From the NCBI RefSeq assembly GCF_042649825.1, contig NZ_JBHSAB010000021.1:1-64000 (forward strand): a DNA stretch of 64,000 bases, written 5' to 3'. The position numbers were made by a program, and so were the translations under genes. Positions 53,718 to 62,073 of the stretch are shown here, piece by piece. Each line of letters starts with the position of its first letter. Positions within the stretch are counted from its first letter, which is position 1. Source of the DNA: Legionella_C dresdenensis. GTDB lineage: Bacteria; Pseudomonadota; Gammaproteobacteria; Legionellales; Legionellaceae. The notes under the pieces are model-generated. The model was not told the origin of the DNA, did no database searches, and was given only the letters and a program-made list of their open reading frames with translations.

Positions 53718-53933
53718 GTAGATTGGACTTTACAGTCCATAACCGTTCGGCCCTGAGGAAATGCAAAGCATTTGTTTCGAAGGCTTGGCACTGTACCAAG
53801 GCTTCGAGACAGCGCTAGAGCGCTTCCTCAGCCCGAACGATGTAGTGAATGCGGGAATTTAATTTCTTTAAACCTGTCGGCTACGGGCTGTAAAAAAACC
53901 TTGATTACACTACGTTGCATCAAGGCTACTTAC
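53718..53933. repeat. diverged MITE copy fused to an inverted GATGCAGCG repeat
   Basis: TTCGGCCCTGAGGAA...TCTCGAAGG-type core and CTTCCTCAGCCCGAA (53746-53840) match the core of the 85-352 element. The termini are eroded (TTGGACTTTACAGTCCA). The right terminus is replaced by AACCTTGATTACACTACG, a reversed GATGCAGCG unit (53897-53933). Confidence 0.75.
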
Positions 53934-54317
53934 AAAATATTTACCAAAAATAACAAAAATAAATTGACTGAATTATGAATGGCTTATTGGTATACGATCC
54001 AGTATAGGCAAGGCTTGGCGGGTATTTTAATTTGCAATTGATTAATAATTGTACTATCGTTTTATCAATGATGGTATTTTTACTCGGCTAACACTACTTG
54101 CTTAGGAAGCTGGGATTGTAGATGTGGTGTGCAAGCTTATTGATGATTAAGAAGCCTGAAGCATCTCACGAGGCATCCACCGTTAAGATCAGAACTGCAG
54201 TAGGAGTACCATCGATCTTTTTCATACTCCCCCGGATTTTTTTCTTTATTCAGTATCCAATGGATGCCGCGGACAAGCCGCGGCGCGTAGGAATCGGGAG
54301 CTTGATAGAGTATCAAC
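53934..54317. other. gene-free interval before pfp
   Basis: No credible gene is visible. A fragment of the 50264 element core (GGATGCCGCGGACAAGCCGC region, 54256-54285) followed by TAGGAATCGGGAGCTTGATAG is present, suggesting remains of an old insertion. Nothing else is recognised. Confidence 0.5.
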
Positions 54318-55553
54318 CTACAGTTTTTGCTCTACCAATTGGTTTTTAAGCCTTACATAGTCAGGTAAGCCATTACGGTAAGGAGGATATGCTTCACCCT
54401 GAATCAGGGGCGAAAGATACCTGCGGCATGCCTCTGTAATTCCCATGCCATCTTCACTGATATATTCAGCTGGCATGGCTTTCTCCTGATTGGCAACGTC
54501 CTTTAAAGGCACATGGCCGATAGACCAGCGGTATGGGCTATCTTGCTCACGTTTAACAATCGGCATTATTGCATTATGTCCAGTGATTGCCAGCTCAACG
54601 GCCGCTTTGCCCAGTGCATACGCTTGGTCCAGATCGACCTGAGAGGCGATATGACGCGCTGCGCGTTGCAGGTAGTCTGCTACTGCCCAATGATATTTAT
54701 AACCCAGTTCAGTTTTAACCAGTTGAGCGAGAACAGGGGCTACACCGCCTAGCTGAGCATGGCCAAACGCATCACGTAAGCCGGCATCACTTAAAAACTT
54801 GCCGTCGCTGTTACGTATTCCCTCGGATACTACCACAACACAATAACCGTATTGTTCAACGCAGTGTTTCACTTTAGTCAGAAAACGGCTTGGTTCAAAA
54901 GTCACTTCCGGCAACAAAATGACATGCGGCGGCTGATCCGCTTGCTCACTGGCCAAACCACTGGCAGCGGCAATCCAGCCGGCATGACGGCCCATTACTT
55001 CCAGAATAAAAACTTTGGTAGAAGACGCAGCCATAGACGCAACATCAAAGCCCGCTTCACGGGTAGAAACAGCAACGTATTTGGCAACAGAGCCAAAACC
55101 CGGGCAATTATCAGTGAAAGGCAGGTCGTTATCTACAGTTTTTGGAATACCAATACAAGTAATAGGATAACCCATTTCACTGCCGATTTTCGAAACTTTA
55201 TGGGCTGTATCCTGTGAATCTCCACCGCCATTATAAAAGAAATAGCCGATATTATGCGCTTTGAAAACTTCAATCAGACGCTGGTATTCAGTGCCGCTGT
55301 CTTTCAGTTTATATCGGCAAGAGCCAAACGCGCCAGAAGGCGTGTGCATCAATGCAGCAATCGCTTCATCGCTTTCCAGTGAAGTATCAATCAAACGCTC
55401 TTCGAGAGCTCCGATAATACCATTTTCGGCCGCATACACTTTCCCGATTTGCTCAGGATACTGACGCGCTGTCTGGATAACGCCGCATGCCGACGCATTA
55501 ATAACAGCGGTTACGCCGCCTGATTGTGCATAAATTGCATTTTTTACCGACAT
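54318..55553 (-). CDS. pfp: PPi-dependent 6-phosphofructokinase
   Basis: The 411-aa enzyme interconverts fructose-6-phosphate and fructose-1,6-bisphosphate with pyrophosphate. PPi specificity is indicated by GGGDSQDT in place of the ATP-type GGDGS, and by PKTVDNDL (Lys instead of the Gly of PGTIDND). MGRHAGWIAA binds the sugar phosphate. Being reversible, it can serve gluconeogenesis in organisms that live on amino acids, as Legionella does. It lies 27 bp downstream of letS on the same strand and is probably co-transcribed. Confidence 0.94.
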   Translation of the reverse strand: MSVKNAIYAQSGGVTAVINASACGVIQTARQYPEQIGKVYAAENGIIGALEERLIDTSLESDEAIAALMHTPSGAFGSCRYKLKDSGTEYQRLIEVFKAHNIGYFFYNGGGDSQDTAHKVSKIGSEMGYPITCIGIPKTVDNDLPFTDNCPGFGSVAKYVAVSTREAGFDVASMAASSTKVFILEVMGRHAGWIAAASGLASEQADQPPHVILLPEVTFEPSRFLTKVKHCVEQYGYCVVVVSEGIRNSDGKFLSDAGLRDAFGHAQLGGVAPVLAQLVKTELGYKYHWAVADYLQRAARHIASQVDLDQAYALGKAAVELAITGHNAIMPIVKREQDSPYRWSIGHVPLKDVANQEKAMPAEYISEDGMGITEACRRYLSPLIQGEAYPPYRNGLPDYVRLKNQLVEQKL

Positions 55554-55580
55554 AATTTCTCCAAAAAAACAAAAATCTTA

Positions 55581-58319
55581 TCAAACCGGCGTTTTTTTCC
55601 GGTATACATTATCAAATTCATCAATGACTTCATCAATACTTTGAATCAGTTCAGCAAAACTGGTTTTCAACTCATCAACGGATGACGCTTCCCGTGCCAG
55701 TTTTTCAAGGCGTGTTACCTGAACCTGTAAGCGCGGTACGCCGCAAAAGCAGCACGCGCCATGAAGTTTGTGAGCAGCGCTTTCCAGGCCGCTCAGCGCG
55801 CCATCCTGAAATAATTGTGCCAAATCTTTACGGCTGATATGAAGCTCCTCGACAAATTTACTCAGAAACTCTTCGGCCAAAGCCTGATTGCCAGAGACTT
55901 TCTGTACGCATAACGGCCAGTCAATAGCGCCAGTTTTGGCCTTGTTCAAAATCCTTAATAGATGTGTTAACAGCTGCTTTTCATCGATTGGTTTTTGCAG
56001 GCTTAAATCAATACCTGATTTCTGCATCCGCTCCTGGCTTAAATCACTGGTATTTGCGCTAATTACTATAATCGGCGTCCGTTTGTTCAACATTGACTCC
56101 TGGCGAATCTGGCGTGCAGCCTCCAGACCGTTTAAGCGCGGCATCTGTAAATCAAGCAGCAGGGCATGATATCGCTTGTCATGGCAGGCTGTCACGGCTT
56201 CATCGCCGTCATTGACCGCTTCGATATTAGCATGATCTCTCAGCAGAGAATTTAACAGCATCCGATTAACCGGGTTGTCTTCAGCAATCAGAATATCGGG
56301 ATAAATCAGGCGAAGCTGCTTTCGGAGCATATCGATTTCTGGATTTACAGTAACAGTCTGAGCGGCTTTATTGACCTGTGTTTCTATGGTGTCATGCAGC
56401 TTCTGAATACCAATAGGCTTGTATAGAAACGCTTTGGCGCCAAGGGCTTCCGGATCGTTTATGAGCCATTTGGAAACCAATACACAAGGTATGGTTTGCT
56501 TGCTGATAACTTGAGCTACCTGTTTTTCACAGCCCTCATTGACGTTAATAAAAGCAATAGAACACTCCGGATGCTGGTCAAAGGCCTCTTCCAGCTGATT
56601 AAAGGCACTGATTCGCACACACTCAATACCGAGGCAGCCAATGCCATTGCACATTGCTTCCATCTGTAACGGATTGTCATCAAAACACAACGCTTTCAGC
56701 CCTTCAAAACGATGAGTCTGATTTTTTTCCACCTCATAAGCGGCAAGTTTTTCAAGCCGGACGCGGACAGTAAAGGTAGAGCCTTTATGCAGTTCGCTGG
56801 TCAGATTAATTCGCCCGTCCATTGCTTCAGCAAGCTTTTTACAAATCACAAGCCCCAGCCCTGTTCCGCCGAAACGACGGGTAATGGAGGTATCAGCCTG
56901 GTTAAAAGCATTAAATAATTTGGTCTGATCGTCGCTTGAAATACCAATTCCGGTATCTGTGACTGAAATACAAAGCAGATAATCTTTATCAGTTTCCTGT
57001 TCAACTTCAGTACGGACAGACACATAACCATGATCAGTAAATTTAATCGCGTTACTGACCAGATTAGTCAGGACCTGTTTAATCCGCAGCGGGTCGCCAA
57101 GTACGGTTTTGGGAACTTTGATATTGGTTGAAGGGATCAAATCCACACCTTTCTTATGCGCGTTTGGAGCCGCCAGCGCCAGTACCTCGTCAATACAGGC
57201 ACGTAAATCAAGCGGTATGCAGTCAAGATGCAATTTGCCGGCGTCCATTTTGGAATAATCCAGAATATCGCTGATTATTGTCAATAAATCCTGAGCCGAT
57301 GATTTAATGGTTTTAACATAATCAAGCTGCAGCGGATCAAGTTTACTTTCCAGCAACACGTTGGTAAAACCAATAACGCCATTCATCGGAGTGCGGATTT
57401 CATGGCTCATGTTGGCAATAAACTCGGATTTCTGACGGCTTTTTTCTTCGGCTTTCTTTTTCTCAAGCGATAACTGGATATTTTTTTCTTCCAGCAGTTC
57501 AAGGCTTTGTTGCAGATCCGCGGTAGCAACTTCAATATGCTGGTTAAGATCATGAACCGTATTCAGATATTGCTTTTGCAAGTGAGCGCATCCGCGCTCA
57601 ATAACGCCTAATTCTCCCGGGCTGGTTGTCGAAATATGCGTTTCAAATTCATTACTTAAAATCTGCTTCATACTCCGACGCAGCCGGGAAATCGGCAGAT
57701 AGATTCGCTTGGAAAGAAAATAATGGATAGTCAGGCTGATTAACAAACCAAGCAGGGTAATGAAAATTGTAATGATATACATTTGGTAACGTTTGATCTG
57801 CATGGATTGGGTATCAATATCAATCGATAACCAGCCTAATATGTCGTCCGCTTGCAATGGAATGTAATCACTGGAGGGCTTAAATGGAACATTGGAATAA
57901 AGGTTAAATTTGGGAATGGTTATCGGGGCGACAAAATTGATGGTGTATGTTTTTATCTGTTTGCTTTCAATGTAATCGCCAGTAAACTCAGGCGGCTTGA
58001 ATGGCATGGTAATCGAGTGTTTGCCGCCGCGATAAGCCATAAGCTGACCTTCGGCATTATAAAACGCCAGTGCCATGACCTCAGGATTAACGGTTGAGGC
58101 ATTAATCAACCCCTGCAGAGTGCGCCGGTCGTTGCGCATCATGGCTAGCTGGGCTGCCGGCAGCAGTTGTCTGATATAGGCTTCGCCCATGCGCGATATA
58201 TGCTGCTTCAAATCTTTATTAAACTGGCCGTTATAAAAAACGGCAAATAACAGGGCAACCAGAAACACCGGTATTATGGTTGTTAATCTGAGCTGGTATT
58301 TAATACCAAAACTTTTCAT
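55581..58319 (-). CDS. letS: LetS/BarA-type tripartite hybrid sensor kinase
   Basis: The 912-aa length is as for Legionella LetS. Domains: TM1 (about 12-29), a periplasmic sensor region, TM2 (about 181-204), HAMP, HisKA with His306 in MSHEIRTPMNGV, HATPase (VSNAIKF, DTGIGIS, GGTGLGL), a degenerate receiver-like region (about 540-650; the phospho-Asp position reads FINVN), a true receiver with Asp723 in LLLDLQMP, and HPt with His850 in AAHKLHG. It is the presumed sensor for LetA at 34684-35343, controlling the Rsm/CsrA cascade. It is divergent from gltX and followed by pfp. Confidence 0.93.
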   Translation of the reverse strand: MKSFGIKYQLRLTTIIPVFLVALLFAVFYNGQFNKDLKQHISRMGEAYIRQLLPAAQLAMMRNDRRTLQGLINASTVNPEVMALAFYNAEGQLMAYRGGKHSITMPFKPPEFTGDYIESKQIKTYTINFVAPITIPKFNLYSNVPFKPSSDYIPLQADDILGWLSIDIDTQSMQIKRYQMYIITIFITLLGLLISLTIHYFLSKRIYLPISRLRRSMKQILSNEFETHISTTSPGELGVIERGCAHLQKQYLNTVHDLNQHIEVATADLQQSLELLEEKNIQLSLEKKKAEEKSRQKSEFIANMSHEIRTPMNGVIGFTNVLLESKLDPLQLDYVKTIKSSAQDLLTIISDILDYSKMDAGKLHLDCIPLDLRACIDEVLALAAPNAHKKGVDLIPSTNIKVPKTVLGDPLRIKQVLTNLVSNAIKFTDHGYVSVRTEVEQETDKDYLLCISVTDTGIGISSDDQTKLFNAFNQADTSITRRFGGTGLGLVICKKLAEAMDGRINLTSELHKGSTFTVRVRLEKLAAYEVEKNQTHRFEGLKALCFDDNPLQMEAMCNGIGCLGIECVRISAFNQLEEAFDQHPECSIAFINVNEGCEKQVAQVISKQTIPCVLVSKWLINDPEALGAKAFLYKPIGIQKLHDTIETQVNKAAQTVTVNPEIDMLRKQLRLIYPDILIAEDNPVNRMLLNSLLRDHANIEAVNDGDEAVTACHDKRYHALLLDLQMPRLNGLEAARQIRQESMLNKRTPIIVISANTSDLSQERMQKSGIDLSLQKPIDEKQLLTHLLRILNKAKTGAIDWPLCVQKVSGNQALAEEFLSKFVEELHISRKDLAQLFQDGALSGLESAAHKLHGACCFCGVPRLQVQVTRLEKLAREASSVDELKTSFAELIQSIDEVIDEFDNVYRKKTPV

Positions 58320-58384
58320 AGATAAGTCTCTTGTCTATCCCTAAGTGCTGCTTGATAGTCCCTGTTTCAGGCTATCAACCTGCT

Positions 58385-58412
58385 TTGAGTTGCCGATAAA
58401 GTGAGCTATTAT
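58385..58412 (+). promoter_or_regulatory. gltX promoter
   Basis: TTGAGT (58385-58390) and TATTAT (58407-58412) are separated by 16 bases; the start would be about 31 bases before the ATG. Confidence 0.45.
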
Positions 58413-58449
58413 AGCGCGATTAATTTATCGCTTACAACGGAGCGTCTGA

Positions 58450-59865
58450 ATGTCGGTTAGAACTCGTTTTGCCCCAAGCCCTACTGGCTTTTTACATGTT
58501 GGCGGTGTGCGCACTGCCTTATTTTCCTGGTTATATGCCAAACGCCATGGCGGCGAATTTGTATTACGGATTGAAGACACCGATCAGGAGCGTTCAACTC
58601 AGGAGTCGGTGCAGGCAATTCTCGATGGCATGACCTGGTTAGGGCTTGACCATAATGAAGGCCCTTTTTACCAGACCCAGCGTTATGAGCGTTATCAGGC
58701 TATTGCCAATCAATTGCTGGAGGAGGGCAAAGCATATCGCTGCACTTGTTCGAAAGAACGATTGGAAGCCTTGCGTGAGGCGCAAATGGCTGCAAAAGAG
58801 AAACCGCGTTATGACGGCCATTGCCGTGATTTAAATATACAGAATACGACTGAGCCGTATGTAATCCGGTTTAAAAACCCGCAGCTTGGCACCGTCTCAT
58901 TTCAGGATCAGGTTTATGGCGATATCCATGTTGAAAACAGCGAGCTGGATGACTTGATTCTGGTACGTTCGGACGGCAATCCCACTTACAATTTCGCCGT
59001 AGTCATAGATGACTGGGATATGAATATTACCCATGTTATCCGGGGCGATGATCATATCAACAATACACCGCGCCAGATCAATCTATTTAACGCGTTAAAT
59101 GCGCCTGTTCCGGTATTTGCCCATTTACCGATGATTTTGGGCGATGACGGCAAGCGTTTGTCTAAACGCCATGGCGCAGTGAGTGTTTTACAATTCAAAG
59201 AGCAGGGAATTCTGCCGCATGCCTTGTTAAATTATCTGGTACGCCTGGGCTGGTCTCACGGCGATCAGGAAATTTTCAGTGTGGACGAGATGATTAACAG
59301 TTTCGATTTGAAGAATGTCAGCCGCGGTGTTTCCAGTTTTAATTATGAAAAATTGTATTGGTTAAACCAGCATTATTTAAAATCAGACTCCGCAGCAGAA
59401 ACAGCACCGGCATTAACCTGGCACTTCCAGCAATTGGGCATTGATGTCAGCGCTGGCCCTGCTCCGGAAGCAGTAATTGCAATTCAGGCTGAACGGTGTA
59501 AAACCTTGGTGGAAGTTGCAGAGAAAAGCCGTTATTTTTATGAAGACAACATCGATTATGATGAAGATGCAATTAAAAAGCACCTGCGGCCGGTTATACA
59601 GGAACCTTTAGAGGCCTTGTATCAGCGACTGGAACAGGAAGATAACTGGAGTCCGGATAATCTGCAGACGATTATTAATGATATCAGTGCAAAATATGAT
59701 ATTAACATGAGCAAAATCGGCCAGCCATTACGGGTTGCGGTGACGGGCAGCGGCATGTCGCCGGCAATTGATATTACCTTGTCGCTTATTGGCAAAAAAA
59801 GGGCGTTACCTCGTTTGAAATATGCCATAGAGCGTGTAAGAGATCGCGCCGCCAGTCAAGCTTAA
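58450..59865 (+). CDS. gltX: glutamyl-tRNA synthetase
   Basis: The 471-aa class I synthetase charges tRNA-Glu, supplying both translation and the HemA pathway. The HIGH-type motif is in RFAPSPTGFLHVGG and the KMSKS-type motif in KRLSKRHG. The zinc-type CTCSKE (Cys pair, about 98-100) and CRD are present. SD GGAG precedes the ATG. It is monocistronic and divergent from letS, and its 3' end abuts the MITE copy at 59871. Confidence 0.96.
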   Translation: MSVRTRFAPSPTGFLHVGGVRTALFSWLYAKRHGGEFVLRIEDTDQERSTQESVQAILDGMTWLGLDHNEGPFYQTQRYERYQAIANQLLEEGKAYRCTCSKERLEALREAQMAAKEKPRYDGHCRDLNIQNTTEPYVIRFKNPQLGTVSFQDQVYGDIHVENSELDDLILVRSDGNPTYNFAVVIDDWDMNITHVIRGDDHINNTPRQINLFNALNAPVPVFAHLPMILGDDGKRLSKRHGAVSVLQFKEQGILPHALLNYLVRLGWSHGDQEIFSVDEMINSFDLKNVSRGVSSFNYEKLYWLNQHYLKSDSAAETAPALTWHFQQLGIDVSAGPAPEAVIAIQAERCKTLVEVAEKSRYFYEDNIDYDEDAIKKHLRPVIQEPLEALYQRLEQEDNWSPDNLQTIINDISAKYDINMSKIGQPLRVAVTGSGMSPAIDITLSLIGKKRALPRLKYAIERVRDRAASQA

Positions 59866-59870
59866 GCAGT

Positions 59871-60157
59871 GTTGGGCTGTAAAGCCCATGGCCGTCAAGC
59901 TAAGGAATTAAATTTCTATATTTCACAATATCGTTCGGGCTGAGGAAGCGCGTTAGCGCTGTCTCGAAGCCTGTGGTACAGTGCCACGCCTTCGAGANNN
60001 NNNNNNNNNNNNNNNNNNNNNNNNNNNNNNNNNNNNNNNNNNNNNNGAATATGGACTGTAAAACACATAGCAGTCAGTTAAGGAATTTTGTACATTTACT
60101 ATTCTAATTTCCTATGTACCTGGCTTAGCTTGACGTCTATGGGCTGTAAAGCCCAAC
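59871..60157. repeat. second MITE copy, interrupted by an assembly gap
   Basis: This is the same element as 85-352 in inverted orientation, nearly identical where readable. Its termini are at 59871-59904 and 60124-60157. A run of 49 N's (59998-60046) sits in the centre. The known bases total 238, so a 268-bp copy would have only 30 bases missing. Confidence 0.85.
59998..60046. other. assembly gap (49 N)
   Basis: Forty-nine undetermined bases lie at the apex of the palindromic element. By comparison with the copy at 85-352, the missing stretch is about 30 bases with the CTCCGCATTTTCCTCAGG-type core sequence. Confidence 0.95.
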
Positions 60158-60181
60158 ACTCCTTTGAAGAAAAACGATACC

Positions 60182-61480
60182 TTACAAAGTAACGGTTATA
60201 ATATCCGAACATTGTTTGATAAGATGTTCACAACGTGAGGCGACAATTTGCTGGTATTGGTTAAAGTAAGTTATATAGCCAAACTGCTCATTGATGCTTG
60301 CAATTTCTTCCGGTAATACCGCCATCATTTTTATAATTAATTGCTTAAGCCGCTTTGCCACATACCGCCGCTGCAACTGGCAACTGTCTGCAAAATCAGC
60401 GATTTGATAAGCATTGATATTATCGCTATCAAACTCATCTCCCAATGCCATAGCCAACTCTTGCTCCATATCAGGGTATAATCTGACGTTTATCAAATCG
60501 TAAAGCGGGGTTAGTGAAATTCCTTGAGAATTAACATAAAAGCTAATATTTTTGCCGTGTGCATCCAGATTATAAACTAAAATATTAAATAGTACCCAAT
60601 CAAGCATCTGTTGTCTGGTTACGGCTGGATTCTGGCAGCGATCGGCAAAGGCAAATAACAAAGGCAAGCTGGCTCCGTCGCGAATATGAGCAACATCGCG
60701 ATTACTGCCATAGTTCCTTTCATATTTATACTCAGGGGGCAAGTTAAGCGCCTGGCAACCGTCAATAACATGCCGCCGTTTGACTTGATTATCATTGATT
60801 AATTTTCTGTCGAATCTCTCTACCAATAAGGCATGATGGTTTCCGTATTGTTGCAGGGCGGCATTGGCAACATTCAATCCACACTGTTTGGCAAGGCGCA
60901 TGGTAAGGTATTCGTTGACTACTAAATGCGATTGTTTTTGCCGTTCGAATTTCAGTATATGCGTGGAGCATAAAGCGCCCTCGCCAAACCCCAGCTGTCC
61001 TTGGGAAGTAATCATCAGGTTAATTTTATCCTGAATGCCTGCTACTGATAAACGGGGTTTACCATCCCAAATAACCAGACTACGGATATCGCGTTCATCC
61101 AGGCGTTCAATCAGTTCCTTTTCTGTCAGCAAGCGGAAAGTGCCTTGTTCCGGTATTTGGGTTTCTGGTTGTTTAAATATCAGCGCGCCAGGAATATCCA
61201 AACCTAAAGCGCGTATTAAAGCAAACGTATTATTACGGCTGACATGCAGATTTTGTAATAACTCATCAAATGCATAGCCTTCTGGCAGCAGATTACGTAA
61301 AAAGCGAGTGGTAGTAATAGCTGGAATATTATCCGACAGCGGCAAATGCGGAGATACGGCAAACCCTTCTTTTTGCCAGTCAGCAGTATATTTCCATATC
61401 AAATACTCGCCTTCTAAAGACAAATAAGCAATTAATTTTTCGCCCAGAACTACGGCCAGCACCGAATTATTGCCATTCAT
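60182..61480 (-). CDS. hipA: HipA-family serine/threonine kinase toxin
   Basis: HipA phosphorylates glutamyl-tRNA synthetase in E. coli and induces dormancy. The 432-aa protein has the HipA N1 domain, the P-loop segment SVAGIQDK (about 145-152, with the autophosphorylatable Ser position altered to Ile/Gln context), the ATP lysine in HILKF (Lys177), the catalytic loop NLDAHGKN (Asp306, His308, Asn311) and the metal-binding YDLIN (Asp328). All core catalytic residues are present, so it should be active. It overlaps hipB by 14 bp. Notably gltX, the classical target, is the next gene. Confidence 0.93.
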   Translation of the reverse strand: MNGNNSVLAVVLGEKLIAYLSLEGEYLIWKYTADWQKEGFAVSPHLPLSDNIPAITTTRFLRNLLPEGYAFDELLQNLHVSRNNTFALIRALGLDIPGALIFKQPETQIPEQGTFRLLTEKELIERLDERDIRSLVIWDGKPRLSVAGIQDKINLMITSQGQLGFGEGALCSTHILKFERQKQSHLVVNEYLTMRLAKQCGLNVANAALQQYGNHHALLVERFDRKLINDNQVKRRHVIDGCQALNLPPEYKYERNYGSNRDVAHIRDGASLPLLFAFADRCQNPAVTRQQMLDWVLFNILVYNLDAHGKNISFYVNSQGISLTPLYDLINVRLYPDMEQELAMALGDEFDSDNINAYQIADFADSCQLQRRYVAKRLKQLIIKMMAVLPEEIASINEQFGYITYFNQYQQIVASRCEHLIKQCSDIITVTL

Positions 61481-61745
61481 TATTCACCTCATTGTCTTGC
61501 CAGGGGAGGATAGTGATATGTATGCCCAGGGAAGCGCAAATTTGCAATAGGGTAGAAATTTGGGTATTAGGATGGCCATGTTCAGCATTGGCCAGGGTCT
61601 GCTTTGCCACACCACAAAGCGCAGCTGCATCTTCGAGCCTTAATTGACTTTGTGTTCTCTTGGCGCGAATTGCTTTCCCGATTAATTCTGGCGATATCGG
61701 CGCATTGAAATCAGGCGTTGGAGTGATTGTAATTTTTTTTGACAT
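61467..61745 (-). CDS. hipB: HipB-type XRE antitoxin/repressor
   Basis: The 92-aa protein starts MSKKITITPTPDFN (61745); a longer frame begins at 61784. It has an XRE helix-turn-helix (IGKAIRAKRTQSQLRLEDAAALCGVAKQTLANAEHG). It should neutralise HipA and repress its own operon. Three operator-like palindromes lie at and upstream of its start with 50-bp spacing. The 14-bp overlap with hipA indicates translational coupling, antitoxin first. Confidence 0.92.
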   Translation of the reverse strand: MSKKITITPTPDFNAPISPELIGKAIRAKRTQSQLRLEDAAALCGVAKQTLANAEHGHPNTQISTLLQICASLGIHITILPWQDNEVNNEWQ

Positions 61746-61747
61746 AA

Positions 61748-61865
61748 ATCCTGCTACACTAGGTTTTTTAGGAGTAATAAGCAATATATAACATATAATC
61801 CTATAATAGCAGGATTTTTGATAAAATTTGAATGTAAAAAATAATTAATCCTATAATAACAGGAT
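61748..61865. promoter_or_regulatory. three HipB operator-like palindromes at 50-bp spacing
   Basis: ATCCT-N8-AGGTT (61748-61765), ATCCT-N8-AGGAT (61798-61815) and ATCCT-N8-AGGAT (61848-61865). The N8 of the last two differ by one base (ATAATAGC, ATAATAAC). E. coli HipB binds TATCC-N8-GGATA repeats, a comparable design. The exact 50-bp period places the sites at similar helical phase. Confidence 0.8.
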
Positions 61866-61876
61866 TAATTAGGCGA

Positions 61877-61969
61877 GTTGAGTCATTTTTGACCCAGCAT
61901 TAACAATCTTAATCACTTTTCAGGTTTGGAATACATGATAAAAAGCTTGTTGAGTCAAAACGACCCAAC
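61877..61969. repeat. two GTTGAGTC...GACCCA hairpins
   Basis: 61877-61898 (GTTGAGTC, GACCCAGC) and 61949-61969 (GTTGAGTC, GACCCAAC) are imperfect stems related to the perfect one at 3885-3904. They lie between hipB and the effector-like gene at 62074. Confidence 0.5.
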
Positions 61970-62023
61970 CACAAAAAATTGTGCAAAACTGACACATAAG
62001 TTAATAATTTCATAATTTTCCTT

Positions 62024-62032
62024 TGTTATACT
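62024..62032 (+). promoter_or_regulatory. extended -10 promoter of the 62074 gene
   Basis: TGTTATACT is an extended -10 with one mismatch, 42 bases before the ATG. Confidence 0.5.
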
Positions 62033-62073
62033 TGTTCTAATTAAACTGAAGATGAATATCCCGAAGGGCTCTC

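Noticed and set aside
59871..60157. Repeat as an insertion sequence with transposase lost in the gap
   Set aside because: The matching copy at 85-352 is complete and contains no transposase, so the gap hides only about 30 bases.
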